In this document: in pieces, positions 52,441 to 62,870 of the stretch
How positions within the stretch are numbered: the first letter of the stretch is position 1
Layout: each line of letters opens with the position of its first letter
From: Vanilla planifolia
Lineage: Eukaryota; Streptophyta; Magnoliopsida; Asparagales; Orchidaceae
Length of the DNA: 64,000 nucleotides
Direction of reading: 5' to 3'
NCBI GenBank assembly: GCA_023846275.1
Contig: JAIUJO010000084.1
Span: forward strand, 1,411,487 to 1,475,486
Made by a program: the position numbers and the translations under genes
The notes under the pieces: model-generated
Seen by the model: the letters and a program-made list of their open reading frames with translations, nothing else
The model's database searches: none
What the model was told of the DNA's origin: nothing

Positions 52441-52798
52441 TCAATCCCAACCGTCGATCACGACCGTCCGATCTGCTTATCAGAACGCACGCGCAAACTC
52501 ACTCGGCGAACCGCCTCCGCCTCCGCTGAACCGTTCCGGTCCGGTTCACGCTCGGTAAAAAAACAATTTCCGGTTTAATTTAAATGGATTTTCGAATTTC
52601 TAAAAATCCAATAAATATAATTACACAGGGAAAATTACTTAAAATTTTCCTCGGTGCTCCGGAAAATCCCCAGAAATTTCAGAAATTCCAATAGCCTGCA
52701 ATTGAGCTTCTGGCTCATCCTACTGTTGATCTGAAATCATCCAAGCCAAAAATTAATTTATTAAAGATTAACATAAAAATTTTTTACTGGGTATAACA

Positions 52799-52803
52799 AA
52801 GAC
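52799..52803. repeat. Target site duplication AAGAC, right
   Basis: Perfect copy of 42058-42062. The second rDNA unit has ATTAC at the homologous position (62171-62175) with no insertion. Confidence 0.95.
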
Positions 52804-53496
52804 TAACAATTAAGATTGAGGTGTTGCCCAAAGTGTTTCTTTAAGTGGCACAATTTTTTATTGACCATATGTTGCTTGAGCATGTTTCCCTTTGCATGTT
52901 GTGCGAAGTATTGCTCATCATGCCATGCGGGTCATAATGAAGGCCTTCATCACTAATTAGACCTTTTGCACTTCTTTTTTTACATCATTGAGGCTCTTTG
53001 GTCTAATAGAGTTGGATTAGCATGAGATAGTTTTTGTACAAAAGAGGTTTTTCATTGTGTTTCTTCTTATAGCTTGGTTACTTCTTGGTGTGGTATGTCG
53101 TTATGGGTAGGCTTTGTCACATAATAAAACCTTCTTTTGGTGTAAGTTCATATGTTGCTTACTTATCTATCAAATGGGTAGTTTCATTCAATTATTTTGT
53201 TGATGCAACACTACTCCTATGTTAAAACAATGATATTTCCTAATGTTATTGAATGTGCAATCATCCTTTGTTCACTTGCTACCATGGTCTTGGAAATCAC
53301 TCATTTTGTTCTTTCCATTCTTCACCAGGGAAAGTTATCGTTGAAGAATGCTCTGATCGAGAGGCAATGTTTTGAAACTTAGGGGATGGTATCCCAACTT
53401 GGGAGCATTTGCTCTTCCTTCATAGTGTTTCTTGAGACATGACGAACATGTTCATTATGACATTGTGTGTTACATGGCTCTTTATCATTGTGTTGC
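52804..53496 (+). repeat. rDNA spacer / 5' ETS relic, unit 1
   Basis: Leads directly into the 18S relic and aligns along its length with 62176-62870 (for example CATATGTTG near 52867 and 62229, GGGTAGG near 53105, and GGGATGGTATCCCAACTTGG near 53382 and 62758). It would hold the Pol I start and external transcribed spacer, but I cannot point to a convincing promoter. The open frame at 53197-53382 is not considered a gene. Confidence 0.8.
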
Positions 53497-55326
53497 TACT
53501 TATTGATCCTACCACTAGTCATAAGCTTGTCTCAAAGATTAAGAAATGCATGTGTAAGTATGAATAATTTTAGACTATGAAACTAGGAATAGCTCATTAA
53601 ATTAGTTATAGTTTTTTTATGTTACATGCTACTCAGATAATCATAGTAATTCTAGAGGTAATATGTGCACCAAACAAAAACTTTTGGAAGGGATGCATTT
53701 ATTTGGTAAAAGGTCAATACAGGCTTTTCCCTGGTACCTTGACAATTCATGATAACTTGTCAGAATACATAGCCTTCATGTCGGTGATGTATCATTCAAA
53801 TTTCTACCCTATCAACTTTTAATGACAAGATATGAACCTACCAAGGTGGTGATAGGTGACAGGTGATGGAGAATTAGGGTTTGATTCTAGAGATGGAGTC
53901 TAAGACACTACTCCACATCTAAGGAAGACAGTAGGCTCAAAATTACCAAATCCTAACATAAGAAAGTATTATAACAAATAATAACACAAAGCTCCACGAG
54001 TCTGGCTATTTGAATGAGTAAAATCTAAATTCCTTAATAAGGATCCAATGGACAAAAAGTCTAAAGCCAGTAGCCAAGATAATTCTAGCTCCAATAGGGT
54101 ATATTTAAGTTGTATTTAAAAAGCTCGTAGTTAGACCTTGGTTTATGTCGACCGGTTTGCCATTTGATGTGCACTGCCCACCCTAATTCTTTTATCGATG
54201 ATGTGGTCATGCCTTAGTTGGTCAAATCATGCCCTCAATGTCACTACTTTGAAGAACATGGAGTGCTCAATGTAAGCCAATGCTCTTGTTACATTAGCAT
54301 GGTATAACATCAAAGGATTTTAATCTTATTGTGTTGAACTTTGTGATCAGAGTAATGATTAAGTGGGTGAATCATGACCATTCTTTTTTGATAATTAGAT
54401 GTGAAATTCTTAGATTTATGAAAGACAAACCATTACAAAAGCATTTGCTAAGGATGTTTCATTAATCAAGAAAGAAAGTTCAGGCATTGAAAACAATCAC
54501 ATACCATTATAGTCTCAGCCATAAATGATGCCAACCACAGATTGGTGAACGTTGCTCTTTTGTTTTTGTGAGCACCTTATGAGAATCAAAGCCTTTTAGT
54601 TCTCTAATAATATATTAATGTCCATAGCCTAATAAAGGTCCTCTTTGGAGAATCAAACAAAAAATGCAACAACATCAAAAGAGGTTTGTGTTGTGGAGTT
54701 TGGTCACAAGGCTAAAACATTAAAGAATTTATGGAAGAGCACCAATAGGAATACAGCCTATGGCTTATTTTGACTTGACACGAGGAAGCTTACCAGGTCT
54801 AGACAAAGAAAAGATTGACAAATTGAGAGCCCTTTTTTGATTCTATGGGTGGTTGTGCATGGTCTTTCTTAGTTGGTGGAGTGATTTGTCTACTTAATTA
54901 TGTTAACAAATGAGACCTTAGCTTGCTAACTAGCTATATGGGGCACAAGCCTTATGGCTAGCTTCTTAGGGGGACTATGGCCTTTTAGGCTATGGAAGTT
55001 CGAGACAATAATAGGTTTGTAATGCCTCTAAATGTTTTGGGCCACATGCATGCTACATTAATGTATTTAATGAGTCCATTATCTTGTTTAAAAGGCTTGG
55101 CTAATCTTATAAGAATTTCATTATGATGGGAATAGATCATTGTAATTATTTATCTTCAATGTGCAATTCCTATTAACTACGAGTCATCAGCACACAATGA
55201 CTGCATCCCTACCCTTTGCACACACTTCCCATCACTCTTATTTGTTGAATAGTTTGATGAAGTGTTTAGCTCATTTCGATGCAAGCGGTTTTTCGCAGGA
55301 AACTTGGTGATAATTCCACTAAATCG

Positions 55327-55362
<36 letters not shown>

Positions 55363-55390
55363 TTGTAGGTCAACTTATGGAAGGATGATT
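53497..55390 (+). pseudogene. 18S rRNA pseudogene, unit 1 (complete length)
   Basis: Aligns from the first bases (TTGATCCTACCACTAGTCAT for consensus TTGATCCTGCCAGTAGTCAT) to the last (GTCGTAACAAGGTTTTTGTA, then GGAAGGATGATT). Conserved stretches include AGTAATTCTAGAGGTAATAT, GGTGAAATTCTTAGATTTAT, AAGCATTTGCTAAGGATGTT and TGATTCTATGGGTGG. 18S rRNA is the small-subunit core RNA, made by Pol I. Nearly every consensus CpG is gone, and there are many transitions and indels in paired regions, including the universally conserved CCGCGGTAATTCCAGC site (here GCCAAGATAATTCTAGC). Length is 1894 bp against about 1808 bp; an extra about 84 bp lies at 54604-54687. Not functional. Confidence 0.96.
54604..54687 (+). 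other. Extra segment inside the 18S relics
   Basis: Between the sequence equivalent to CACCTTATGAGAAATCAAAG and that equivalent to GGAGTATGGTCGCAAGGCTG there are about 84 bases with no counterpart in plant 18S. It is AT-rich with no clear self-splicing or transposon signature. The beginning of a similar extension is visible in the second 18S relic before the window ends. Confidence 0.65.
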
Positions 55391-55618
55391 CAAGAGATGT
55401 ACGAATGATGGAGTGATATATGCAACATGTCAAGTGAGATGGTTGATAGATGTCACATTCTTTCATAGCACATGGTCTTGCTTCCATATGGAGCTCTATG
55501 TTATGGGGGATAGACAATAGCTTATTGCAAGGTCATGCTCCAAAGGAGAGCAAATGTTAAGCTATAAACAAGCATGTTGTGCTTTGTAAGGTCTAGTAGG
55601 GCTTGGCATTCAAAAAAC
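55391..55618 (+). other. ITS1 relic
   Basis: The 228 bp between the 18S and 5.8S relics, the right size for plant ITS1. Sequence is too decayed to place in a lineage by eye. A minus-strand open frame across 55329-55517 is a shadow. Confidence 0.85.
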
Positions 55619-55785
55619 AAATGACTCTTGATAATGGATATCTTGGCTCTTGTTTTGATGAAGAACATAGAGAAATACAATGTGTTGTGAATTATAGAAT
55701 CTCATGAAACATCCATCTTTTGAATGCATATTGTGCCTAATGATGCAAGCTGAGGGTATGTCTACATATGTGTAATGTGGCTTGT
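55619..55785 (+). pseudogene. 5.8S rRNA pseudogene, unit 1
   Basis: AATGACTCTTGATAATGGAT then ATCTTGGCTCT and GATGAAGAACATAGAGAAAT match the plant 5.8S start (GACTCTCGGCAACGGATATC, then GATGAAGAACGTAGCGAAAT). TGTGAATTATAGAATCTCAT keeps most of the conserved TGAATTGCAGAATCC word. Changes are mainly loss of CpG to TG/CA. 5.8S pairs with 26S in the large subunit. Dead copy; the 3' end is approximate because of small insertions after GAGGGTATG. Confidence 0.93.
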
Positions 55786-56020
55786 CACTCCTTGCAAAAG
55801 CCTGGAATTGTTAGTTTGGGTCCATGGCCCCCATTTGGACGTGATCGATGGCACTCCGTGCTATTGCATGGCGTGTTGAAGTGTTGAGTAATGGTTGACT
55901 ATCAACATGATAAGACGTTGATGCCCCTGAGTGTGTGGTGTCAACAAGTAAGACTTGATGTTGCAGTGCAACAAGTAGAGCCCCTCACATTTCCAACTCC
56001 ATGCTCCATGGTCTGGAATC
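55786..56020 (+). other. ITS2 relic
   Basis: About 235 bp between the 5.8S and 26S relics, a normal ITS2 length for plants. It contains GGACGTGATCGATGGC-like remnants of more GC-rich sequence. No gene. Confidence 0.85.
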
Positions 56021-59000
56021 ATGACCCCATGTAAGGTGAGGCTACCCACTGAGTTTAAGCATATACATAAGCAAAGGAGAAGAAACTTACTAGGATTCTC
56101 TTAGTAAAAATGAGCAAAATGTGACAAACCCAGTTTATAAATTGGGTAGCTTTAAGCTTGAATTGTAGTTTAAAGAGGTCTCCTTAGTGATGGATTAAGG
56201 TCAAGTCTACTAGAAAGCAGCACCAGGGAGGGTGAGAGCCCTGTTTGGCTTGTACATTATTGCTACACAAGATGTTAACAACTCATGTTGTTCTAGAATA
56301 CAGTCTAAATTGGGTGAGAAATTTTGTCCAAGGTTAAATAGTAGTAAGAGCTCGATAACAATCAAGTACATTGAGATAAAGATCAAAAGTACTTTAAAAA
56401 GAGAGTCAAACAGTGCTTGAAATTATCAGGAAGGTGGTAGATAAAGGTTGGTGGTGCGACTTGGTTTGATGTAGAATGTCGTCAAATGATTTGTTGCATG
56501 ACTCAAGTAGTAAGCCAACTTCGACCATCATGGGGGCTGAATCCAGCATCAATGTTTCTAGTGGAGAAATAGACATCCTAGCTGATCACAAGGCACACAT
56601 CATCGAGGCACGCCAAGGTGGCACCATCTACATTGGCAATGGCTAGTAGGCTCCTCAGCTGGTGATCTTTAAACAAGGACGAAGGACTTTAACATGCTTG
56701 CCAGTCGATGGGTGAGCAAGCTCAAAAGACACAAGGAAGTTGATTGGTGGGATCCTCATTTGAGGGGTGGGCCACAGACTTATCGAAAACATCTATGAAG
56801 TGTTCAAATGAGAACATGCCTATCGAGACCCAAAAGATAGTGAACTATGCTTGAGTAAGGCAAAGCCATAGGAAACTCTGATCGTGGCCTATAGTGATAT
56901 TGACATGCAAATCATTCATCTGACTTCTCTATAGACATGAAAGAATAATTGAACCATCTAGTAGCTAGTTCTCTTCAAAGTTTTCCTCAGGATAACTGTT
57001 ACCATAGTAAGAGTTTTATCAGGTAAAGCCAACGATTAGAGGCATTGGGGGCAAAATGCCTTCGACATATTTTAAAAGTTCAAATAGGTAGGAAGGCTTC
57101 GATGCTTTTATGAGTTGAACCAAGGAATCAATGCTCTGAGTAGACCATTTTTGGTAAGCATAACTAGTAATGCACAATAAACCAAAAGTTGTGTTACGGA
57201 GTCCAACTGCAAGATAACCTAGTGGCCAAAAAGTGTGTTGGTCGATTAGGACAGCAAGATGGTGGTCATGGAAGTTGAAATTCTTCGAATGTGTAAGGAC
57301 TCACCTACTGAGCCAACTAGCCCTAAAAATGGATGACACTTAATATCCACACCTAGCCATCTATGCAATGCATGGCCCTGATGAGTAAGAGGGTACAATG
57401 ATCACTACACAACATGGGGCATGAGCTTATGTAGAGCATCCACTAGTTTAGATCTTGTTGATAATGATAATATTCAAATGAGAACTTTGAAGATTGAAGG
57501 GGAGAAGGTTCTACGTGAAAGGCACTTGAACATAGGTTAATTGATCCTAAGAGACAGATGAAACCCATCAAAAAATGGCACTTGATATGAACTTTGAAAG
57601 GGAATTGAATTAAAAATCTTATGCTGGGGTGTGGTAGTTGATGGCAATGTCAAGTGGTCTGAAGATGTTAATAGGAGCCTCAAGAAGAGTTATCTTTTCT
57701 ACTTAACAGCCTACCAGCCCTGGAAACGGCTCAGCCAGAGGTATAACCAAGTGGTTGGAAGAGCACCACATGTTGAGTTGTGTCTGATGCATCCCTGGTG
57801 ACCCTTGGAAATTCAGATGCTCAAGTCCCTTCCACACCCAATCGTACACATAACTGCATTAGGTCTCAAAGGTGAAAAGCCTCTGGTCGATTCAGTAGTG
57901 TAGGCAAGCGAAGTCAACAAAATGGATCTGTAACTTCTATAATAAGATTGGCTCAAAGGTTTGGGCATGACATTCCCAATACTGAACCCATCAGCTGCAG
58001 GTAGACTGCTCGATCTGCTCGTGGGGTAAGGGTGGGTTGACATGTGTAAACTGTGTGAAGAATTAGGAGAGGCCCCTATAGAGGCCTTCCCAAACTATAA
58101 AAAACATCAACTCAAAATTTTTAAAAATATGGGGAATCCAACTATTTAATTAGAACAAAAAGCATTACAATGGTCCTTGAGGATGCTCATACAATGTGAT
58201 TTCTACCTGGTTCCTTGAATATCAAAGTGAAGTAATTCAACCAGGCATAGGAAATTGATGGAAGTAACTATGACTCTCTTGAGGTAGCCAAATGCTTTGT
58301 CATCTTGTTAGTGAAGCACATGAATGGATTAACAAGATTCACATAATTCCTAATAATTATCAAAAAAATCATAGCCAAGGGAATGGGCTTGGTAGAACTA
58401 ATAAGGAAAGAAGACTCTATTGAGCTTGACTCTAGTCTAACTTTGCGAAAAGACTTGAGAGGAGTAGCATAAGTGGGAGTCGACGTGTTGACAAAGTTGA
58501 AATACTACTACTTTTACCATTGTTTGACTTATTCCATAAGACATAGGTGGGGCCCAACCCCTCTTTTTGACTCCATGTCTTAACTCAGTTAGGTTTTTGG
58601 GTAAAAGATATTGTCAGGTGGGTAATTTTTTTAAGGAGATGCATCTATTAAAAGATAATATAGCTATCCAAAGATGAGCTCAATTAGAATAGAAATCTCA
58701 TATGGAATAAAGAGGTAAAAGTGCATTTGATTTTGATTTCTAGTGCAAATACAAATTATGAAGGTGTGGCCCATTGATCCTTTAAGATTTTGGAATTTGA
58801 AGTTAAAGGTGTCAAAAGAGTTACCACAAGGATAACTGGCTTGTGGTAGCCAAGCATTCATAGCAACATTGTTTTTTTATCATTCGATGTTGACTCTTTC
58901 AATCATTATGATGTAGAATTCACCAAGTGTTGGATTCTTCACCAACCAATAAGGAACATGAGCTGGATTTAGACCATCATGTTAGTTTTACTATATTAAT

Positions 59001-59340
59001 GAATGTCTCATGATAGTAATTCAACTAGCAAAAGAGGAACCATTGATTCACAAGATAATCTTGCTTGGTTAAAAAACCAGTGGCACAAAGCTATCGTGTG
59101 TGAGATTATGATTGAATGCCTCTAAGTTAGAGTTGATGCTAAGGTGTGATGTCTAAACCTATCATTTCACTATTAGATAAAGTAGGGGCTTAGCACCCAA
59201 AGGGTAGATGACCATTGGCTAGCCTATTGTTGTAGTAAGTAAGATGGCATGACCACTATAAAAATGATAGTTAAGAACAAACAACGGGCAAATTTGTCCC
59301 TTATGGAATGTAACAATCCATGAAGCTTATTAACAAATGC
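56021..59340 (+). pseudogene. 26S rRNA pseudogene, unit 1
   Basis: It starts ATGACCCCATGTAAGGTGAG, then GGCTACCCACTGAGTTTAAG (consensus GGCTACCCGCTGAGTTTAAG). It continues in order through GAACCATCTAGTAGCTAGTT, AGGGTAACTATGACTCTCTT-like DNA near 58270, GGTAGCCAAATGCTTTGTCA, GATAACTGGCTTGTGG near 58830, AATTCACCAAGTGTTGGATT and TAGTAATTCAACTAG near 59010, to the GCCTCTAAGTTAGA region at 59120. 26S rRNA forms the peptidyl transferase centre; that part (58800-59060) is the best conserved. The total of about 3320 bp is close to the normal about 3.4 kb, so no large deletion occurred. Saturated with transitions and indels; non-functional. The 3' end is uncertain by tens of bases. Confidence 0.95.
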
Positions 59341-59649
59341 TGGCTTGCTCACTTGCTTCCTTGCTCACTTCCCTGACTTAACTCACTTTCTCAACTTTGC
59401 TTTACGTATTGTCATACTTTGTACAAAATATTTGTGAAGGTACCATGCAACTGGTGATGCGATGTACCCCTTGAAGGCTTGCCTGGGTGTAAAGCTTATG
59501 CCTCACCTTGCAATCTTTATAAGTTATCATTATCTAATTAGTAGATTTGTGAACTATCAACCAAATTTGATAAAAGGTTTAAAACATTTAATTGGTTTCG
59601 TTGCTAACATTGCTAAAGCACTACCTGTGGTTGTAAAATAAGCATACCA
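59341..59649 (+). other. 26S-IGS joint (3' ETS relic)
   Basis: About 300 bp with short CTTGCTCACTTCC-type repeats near 59343-59375 and no gene. It connects the 26S relic to the spacer subrepeats. Confidence 0.6.
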
Positions 59650-61935
59650 ATTTGCGTTAGGGCATATGCATGTTGAGTTAAGGGCCTAGTTTAGTGCAGC
59701 TCAAGCTATGTGCCTAACATAACATTGAGCATGCTATATTTATATGCATGTGCTGTAGAGTACTATACATGTGGGGGCCTATCAACATGCATGTGGGGGC
59801 CTATCTATGTGCACTGAATGATAACTTGTGTTGGCGACAAGTAGGGATCCAAAGTGTAACTGTTTTCATGATTTTAGTACTACGGGCTACTACTGCATAG
59901 ATAAGGTGATTACTTATTAGTAGTCTTCCCTTCTTCCTTGAGAGCATTTTCAAAATATACAACCCACAAGTGGATATATGGGATGTTGTGCAGCCTACAA
60001 TAATGTGAAAGATGGATTGTGCAATATGCACAAGGATTTTTAGCGTTATGGGTTGTAGCCTGAGCCAAGTTCTAATGGTGTTGTCTACATGCCAATGCAC
60101 TACACGTGTGCATGGGTTCCTATCTTTTCATGTTCCTAAGGGCTTATCCATGCATTCTTAATGGCATCCTACTTGCATGGAACATTGAAACCACAAAGTA
60201 AGTTCTTTTAGGACTTTTAGTGTTATAAGCTGCTGTCATAGGGATATGATGATTATCTAATGGTAATCTTGCCATCTTCCTTGATAGAATTATTATAATA
60301 TATAATCCAAAAATGGGCATGTGGATGTTGTGCTCCCTACAGCAAAGCGAAAGATGGATGGTGTAACATGCATAAGGATTTAAGCATTTTAAGCTGTAGC
60401 CCTAGCATAACACTACTAGAGCTCTACACATGCTAGGGAACTAAGTGCGCACATGGGGATTTATCTGTGCATCTACCCATGGGCCTATCAGCATAAGCTC
60501 AGTGGCCACCTGCATGCGTTGCTTTTTGAGACTCCAAAGTGTAACTTTTTTTTGATTTTTAGTGCTGCAAGTTGTTGTCACATGGATAAGGTGATTACCT
60601 ATTAGTAGTCTTGCCTTGATAGAATTGTCATAATATACCATGTACAAGTGTGTATGTGAGACACTATGGATCCTATCAAAAGTTGAAAGATGGTTGGTGC
60701 AATATGCACTATGGCTTAAACATGAAGTGACAGTTCAATACACACCTGCACGTGGTGTCCTTCTTACTCGAGTGCACGATGGCTATACAATGCATGCTCA
60801 ACGTCAATCTCCGTGCATAACATGTGGGTGCCCCAAAGTGTAACTATGTTTGAGATTTTTAGCACAATAAGCTACTGCCACATGGATAATGTGATTACCT
60901 ATCGGTGGTCTTACCTTCTTCCTATGTAGAATTATCGCATTATACAATCCACATGTGGGCATATGGGATGTTGTGTAGTGTGTAGTAAAGTGGAAGATGG
61001 ACGGTGTAAGGATTTAAGAATTTATGGCTATAGCCTTAGCCATGCACTACTTGTGCTATGCACATGCCAATGCACTATACATCTGAATGGTGGCTTATCT
61101 ATGCATGCATCTTTGAACTTATTTATGTGCACTCTATGGAATGTGGGGAGCCCAAAGTGTAACTTTTTTCATGAGTTTTAGCATTGTAGGCTTCTGCCAC
61201 ATGGATATGGTGATTACTTATTGGAAATATTTCCTTCTTATAAAAAAGAATAGTCAAAATATACAATCTTCAAGTGGGCATAAGGTTCGCTATGTTGCCT
61301 ATAATAAAGTGGAATATGGATGGTGTAATATGCATTAGGGTTCCCATGCAACAGAAGGTTTATCCATGTGCACTAAGTGTTAACTTGCACGCATAGCTTG
61401 TGGGGACCCCAAAGTGTAACATTTTTTTGGGACTTTTAGCATTGCGAGCAATTATCACATGGATGAGGTGATTCTCTATATGTAGTCATACCTTCTTCCA
61501 TGAAACAATTGTCATAATATAAAAAATGCAAGTGACAAAGTTAGATGTTGTGCAACCTATAAAAATATGGAAGAGGGTTTGTACAATACTTGTTAGGGTT
61601 TAAGCATGCTAAGCTGAAGCCCTAGTCGAGTGTTGTAAGAGCTGTGTGCTCACAAGTGCACTGCTTGAATTCATGATAGTTCGCTCGTACGTGCTTAGTG
61701 AAACTAAGTACGTGACATTTGGGGTCCCCAAAGAGTAACGTTTTTTCATACTTTAGCACTATAAGCTACTATTGAATGGATAAGATGATTCCTTATTGTT
61801 AGTCTTGCCTTCTTCCTTAACAAAATTGTTATAATATGCAATCCACAAGTGAGAGAATAGGAGTTTTTGTATCTTTCAGACAAGTGGAAGATCGATGATG
61901 TAATATGAACTAGGATTTGAGCATGTTGGGTTGTC
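59650..61935 (+). repeat. 45S rDNA intergenic spacer subrepeats, array 2
   Basis: About seven copies of the same 260-345-bp unit as at 37885-41860. The GTAGTCTTGCCTTCTTCC-like word lies near 59920, 60261, 60606, 60905, 61222, 61482 and 61800. Its place between a 26S relic and an 18S relic proves it is intergenic spacer. There are roughly half as many copies as in array 1. Confidence 0.9.
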
Positions 61936-62870
61936 ACCCAAGCATAGCACTGCTAAAGTGGATTGCAAGGTTGTGCACTATTCGAATTGTTACTCTTTGC
62001 CTCTACATCAGGCATTATGTGGTAGTGAAGGGTCTACGATACCTCTAGCACTTGGCCTTATCCTTACAATCTGTTATCATATCCTTTGTGGTCCTACCTA
62101 TTGTGGCTTTCATCATTTACAACATTTTGTGCAAGAAATGCACAACACTTTTTGACTCTTGACATATCTCATTACTATCAATATGGAAATGAGGTCTTGC
62201 TCAAATGGGTTCTTTAAATGATGTAATTTTTGCTTGGTCATATGTTGGTTGAGTGTGATAATGCCTTTGCATGCTGTATCTGTTAGTACTTGTCATTCCA
62301 TGCTAGTGTTAGCCAAGGTCTCATGCCTAATTAAGCCCTTTGTGCTTCTTTTTGTACATCATTGAAGCTCATTGGGCTAATGGAATTGGATTGGCATGAG
62401 ATCATGTTTGTATAAGAGATGTTTTTCATTGTGCTGCTTCTTATGGCTTGGCTACCTTTTGGTATAGTTAGATTTTATGGGTAGGGCTTTGTCACATAAT
62501 CGAACCTTCTAATAGAGGAAGTTCATAAGTTGCTTCTTATCTATTGGATATAAAGTTTCATTCAATTATTTTCTTGATGCCACACAACTCTTATGTTGAA
62601 ACTCTGGCATTTTGTAATGTTGTTAAAAGTGTGATTATCACTTTCTCTCATGTTGGCATAGTCTTGGAATTCAGTCGTTCTGGTATTTTCATTCACTACC
62701 AGGTAGGGTTGTCTTTCAAGAATGCTATTATCTAGAGGTAATGTCTCAAAACTTAAGGGATGGTATCCCAACTTGGGAATATTTGTTATTTCTTTGTGGA
62801 GTATTGCCAAACATGATGAACATTTTAATTATTACCTGGGATGTTAACTGGCACTTTGTCATTGTATTGC
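61936..62870 (+). repeat. rDNA spacer / 5' ETS relic, unit 2 (uninterrupted)
   Basis: Homologous to 41861-42062 plus 52804-53496 joined, without the retrotransposon. It gives the empty-site allele at about 62171-62175. Short open frames here are not genes. Confidence 0.82.

Larger units (their letters stand above)
42063..52798 (-). mobile_element. Ty3/gypsy Del/Tekay-type chromovirus, full-length but defective
   Basis: A 10,736-bp LTR retrotransposon transcribed on the minus strand: 5' LTR (right), tRNA-iMet primer site, gag, protease, RT, RNase H, integrase, chromodomain, polypurine tract, 3' LTR (left). The order with integrase last marks Ty3/gypsy. The C-terminal chromodomain-like segment (VKVLWNRHDEREATWELE) and the unusually long LTRs point to the Del/Tekay chromovirus clade. 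The two LTRs differ by eye at about 50 positions plus three length changes over 3.1 kb, so insertion is fairly recent. GC content is far above the surroundings. The reading frame is broken three times, so it cannot make a complete Gag-Pol. It lies in a dead rDNA spacer. Confidence 0.95.
49700..52798 (-). repeat. 5' LTR (right copy)
   Basis: 3099 bp, same TGTTACACCCC...GGGTATAACA ends as the left copy. By eye about 1.7% different from it, mostly C/T and G/A transitions. In transcriptional (minus) order it has U3 with the 40-bp duplication, a TATA box at 52318-52324, and then more than 2.5 kb of R/U5. The transcribed leader is therefore very long and GC-rich near its start. Confidence 0.95.

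Noticed and set aside
53094..53112. Possible Pol I start (TATGGGTAGG) conserved in both units upstream of 18S
   Set aside because: Resembles the plant TATA-GGG start only loosely, and decay makes a four-base resemblance uninformative.
54604..54687. Possible self-splicing intron in the 18S relic
   Set aside because: Too short for a group I or II intron and without recognisable core elements; described only as an extra segment.
37885..59340. Organelle or bacterial rRNA origin of the relics
   Set aside because: 18S with ITS1-5.8S-ITS2-26S order and plant-type 5.8S words exclude plastid, mitochondrial or bacterial 16S/23S.
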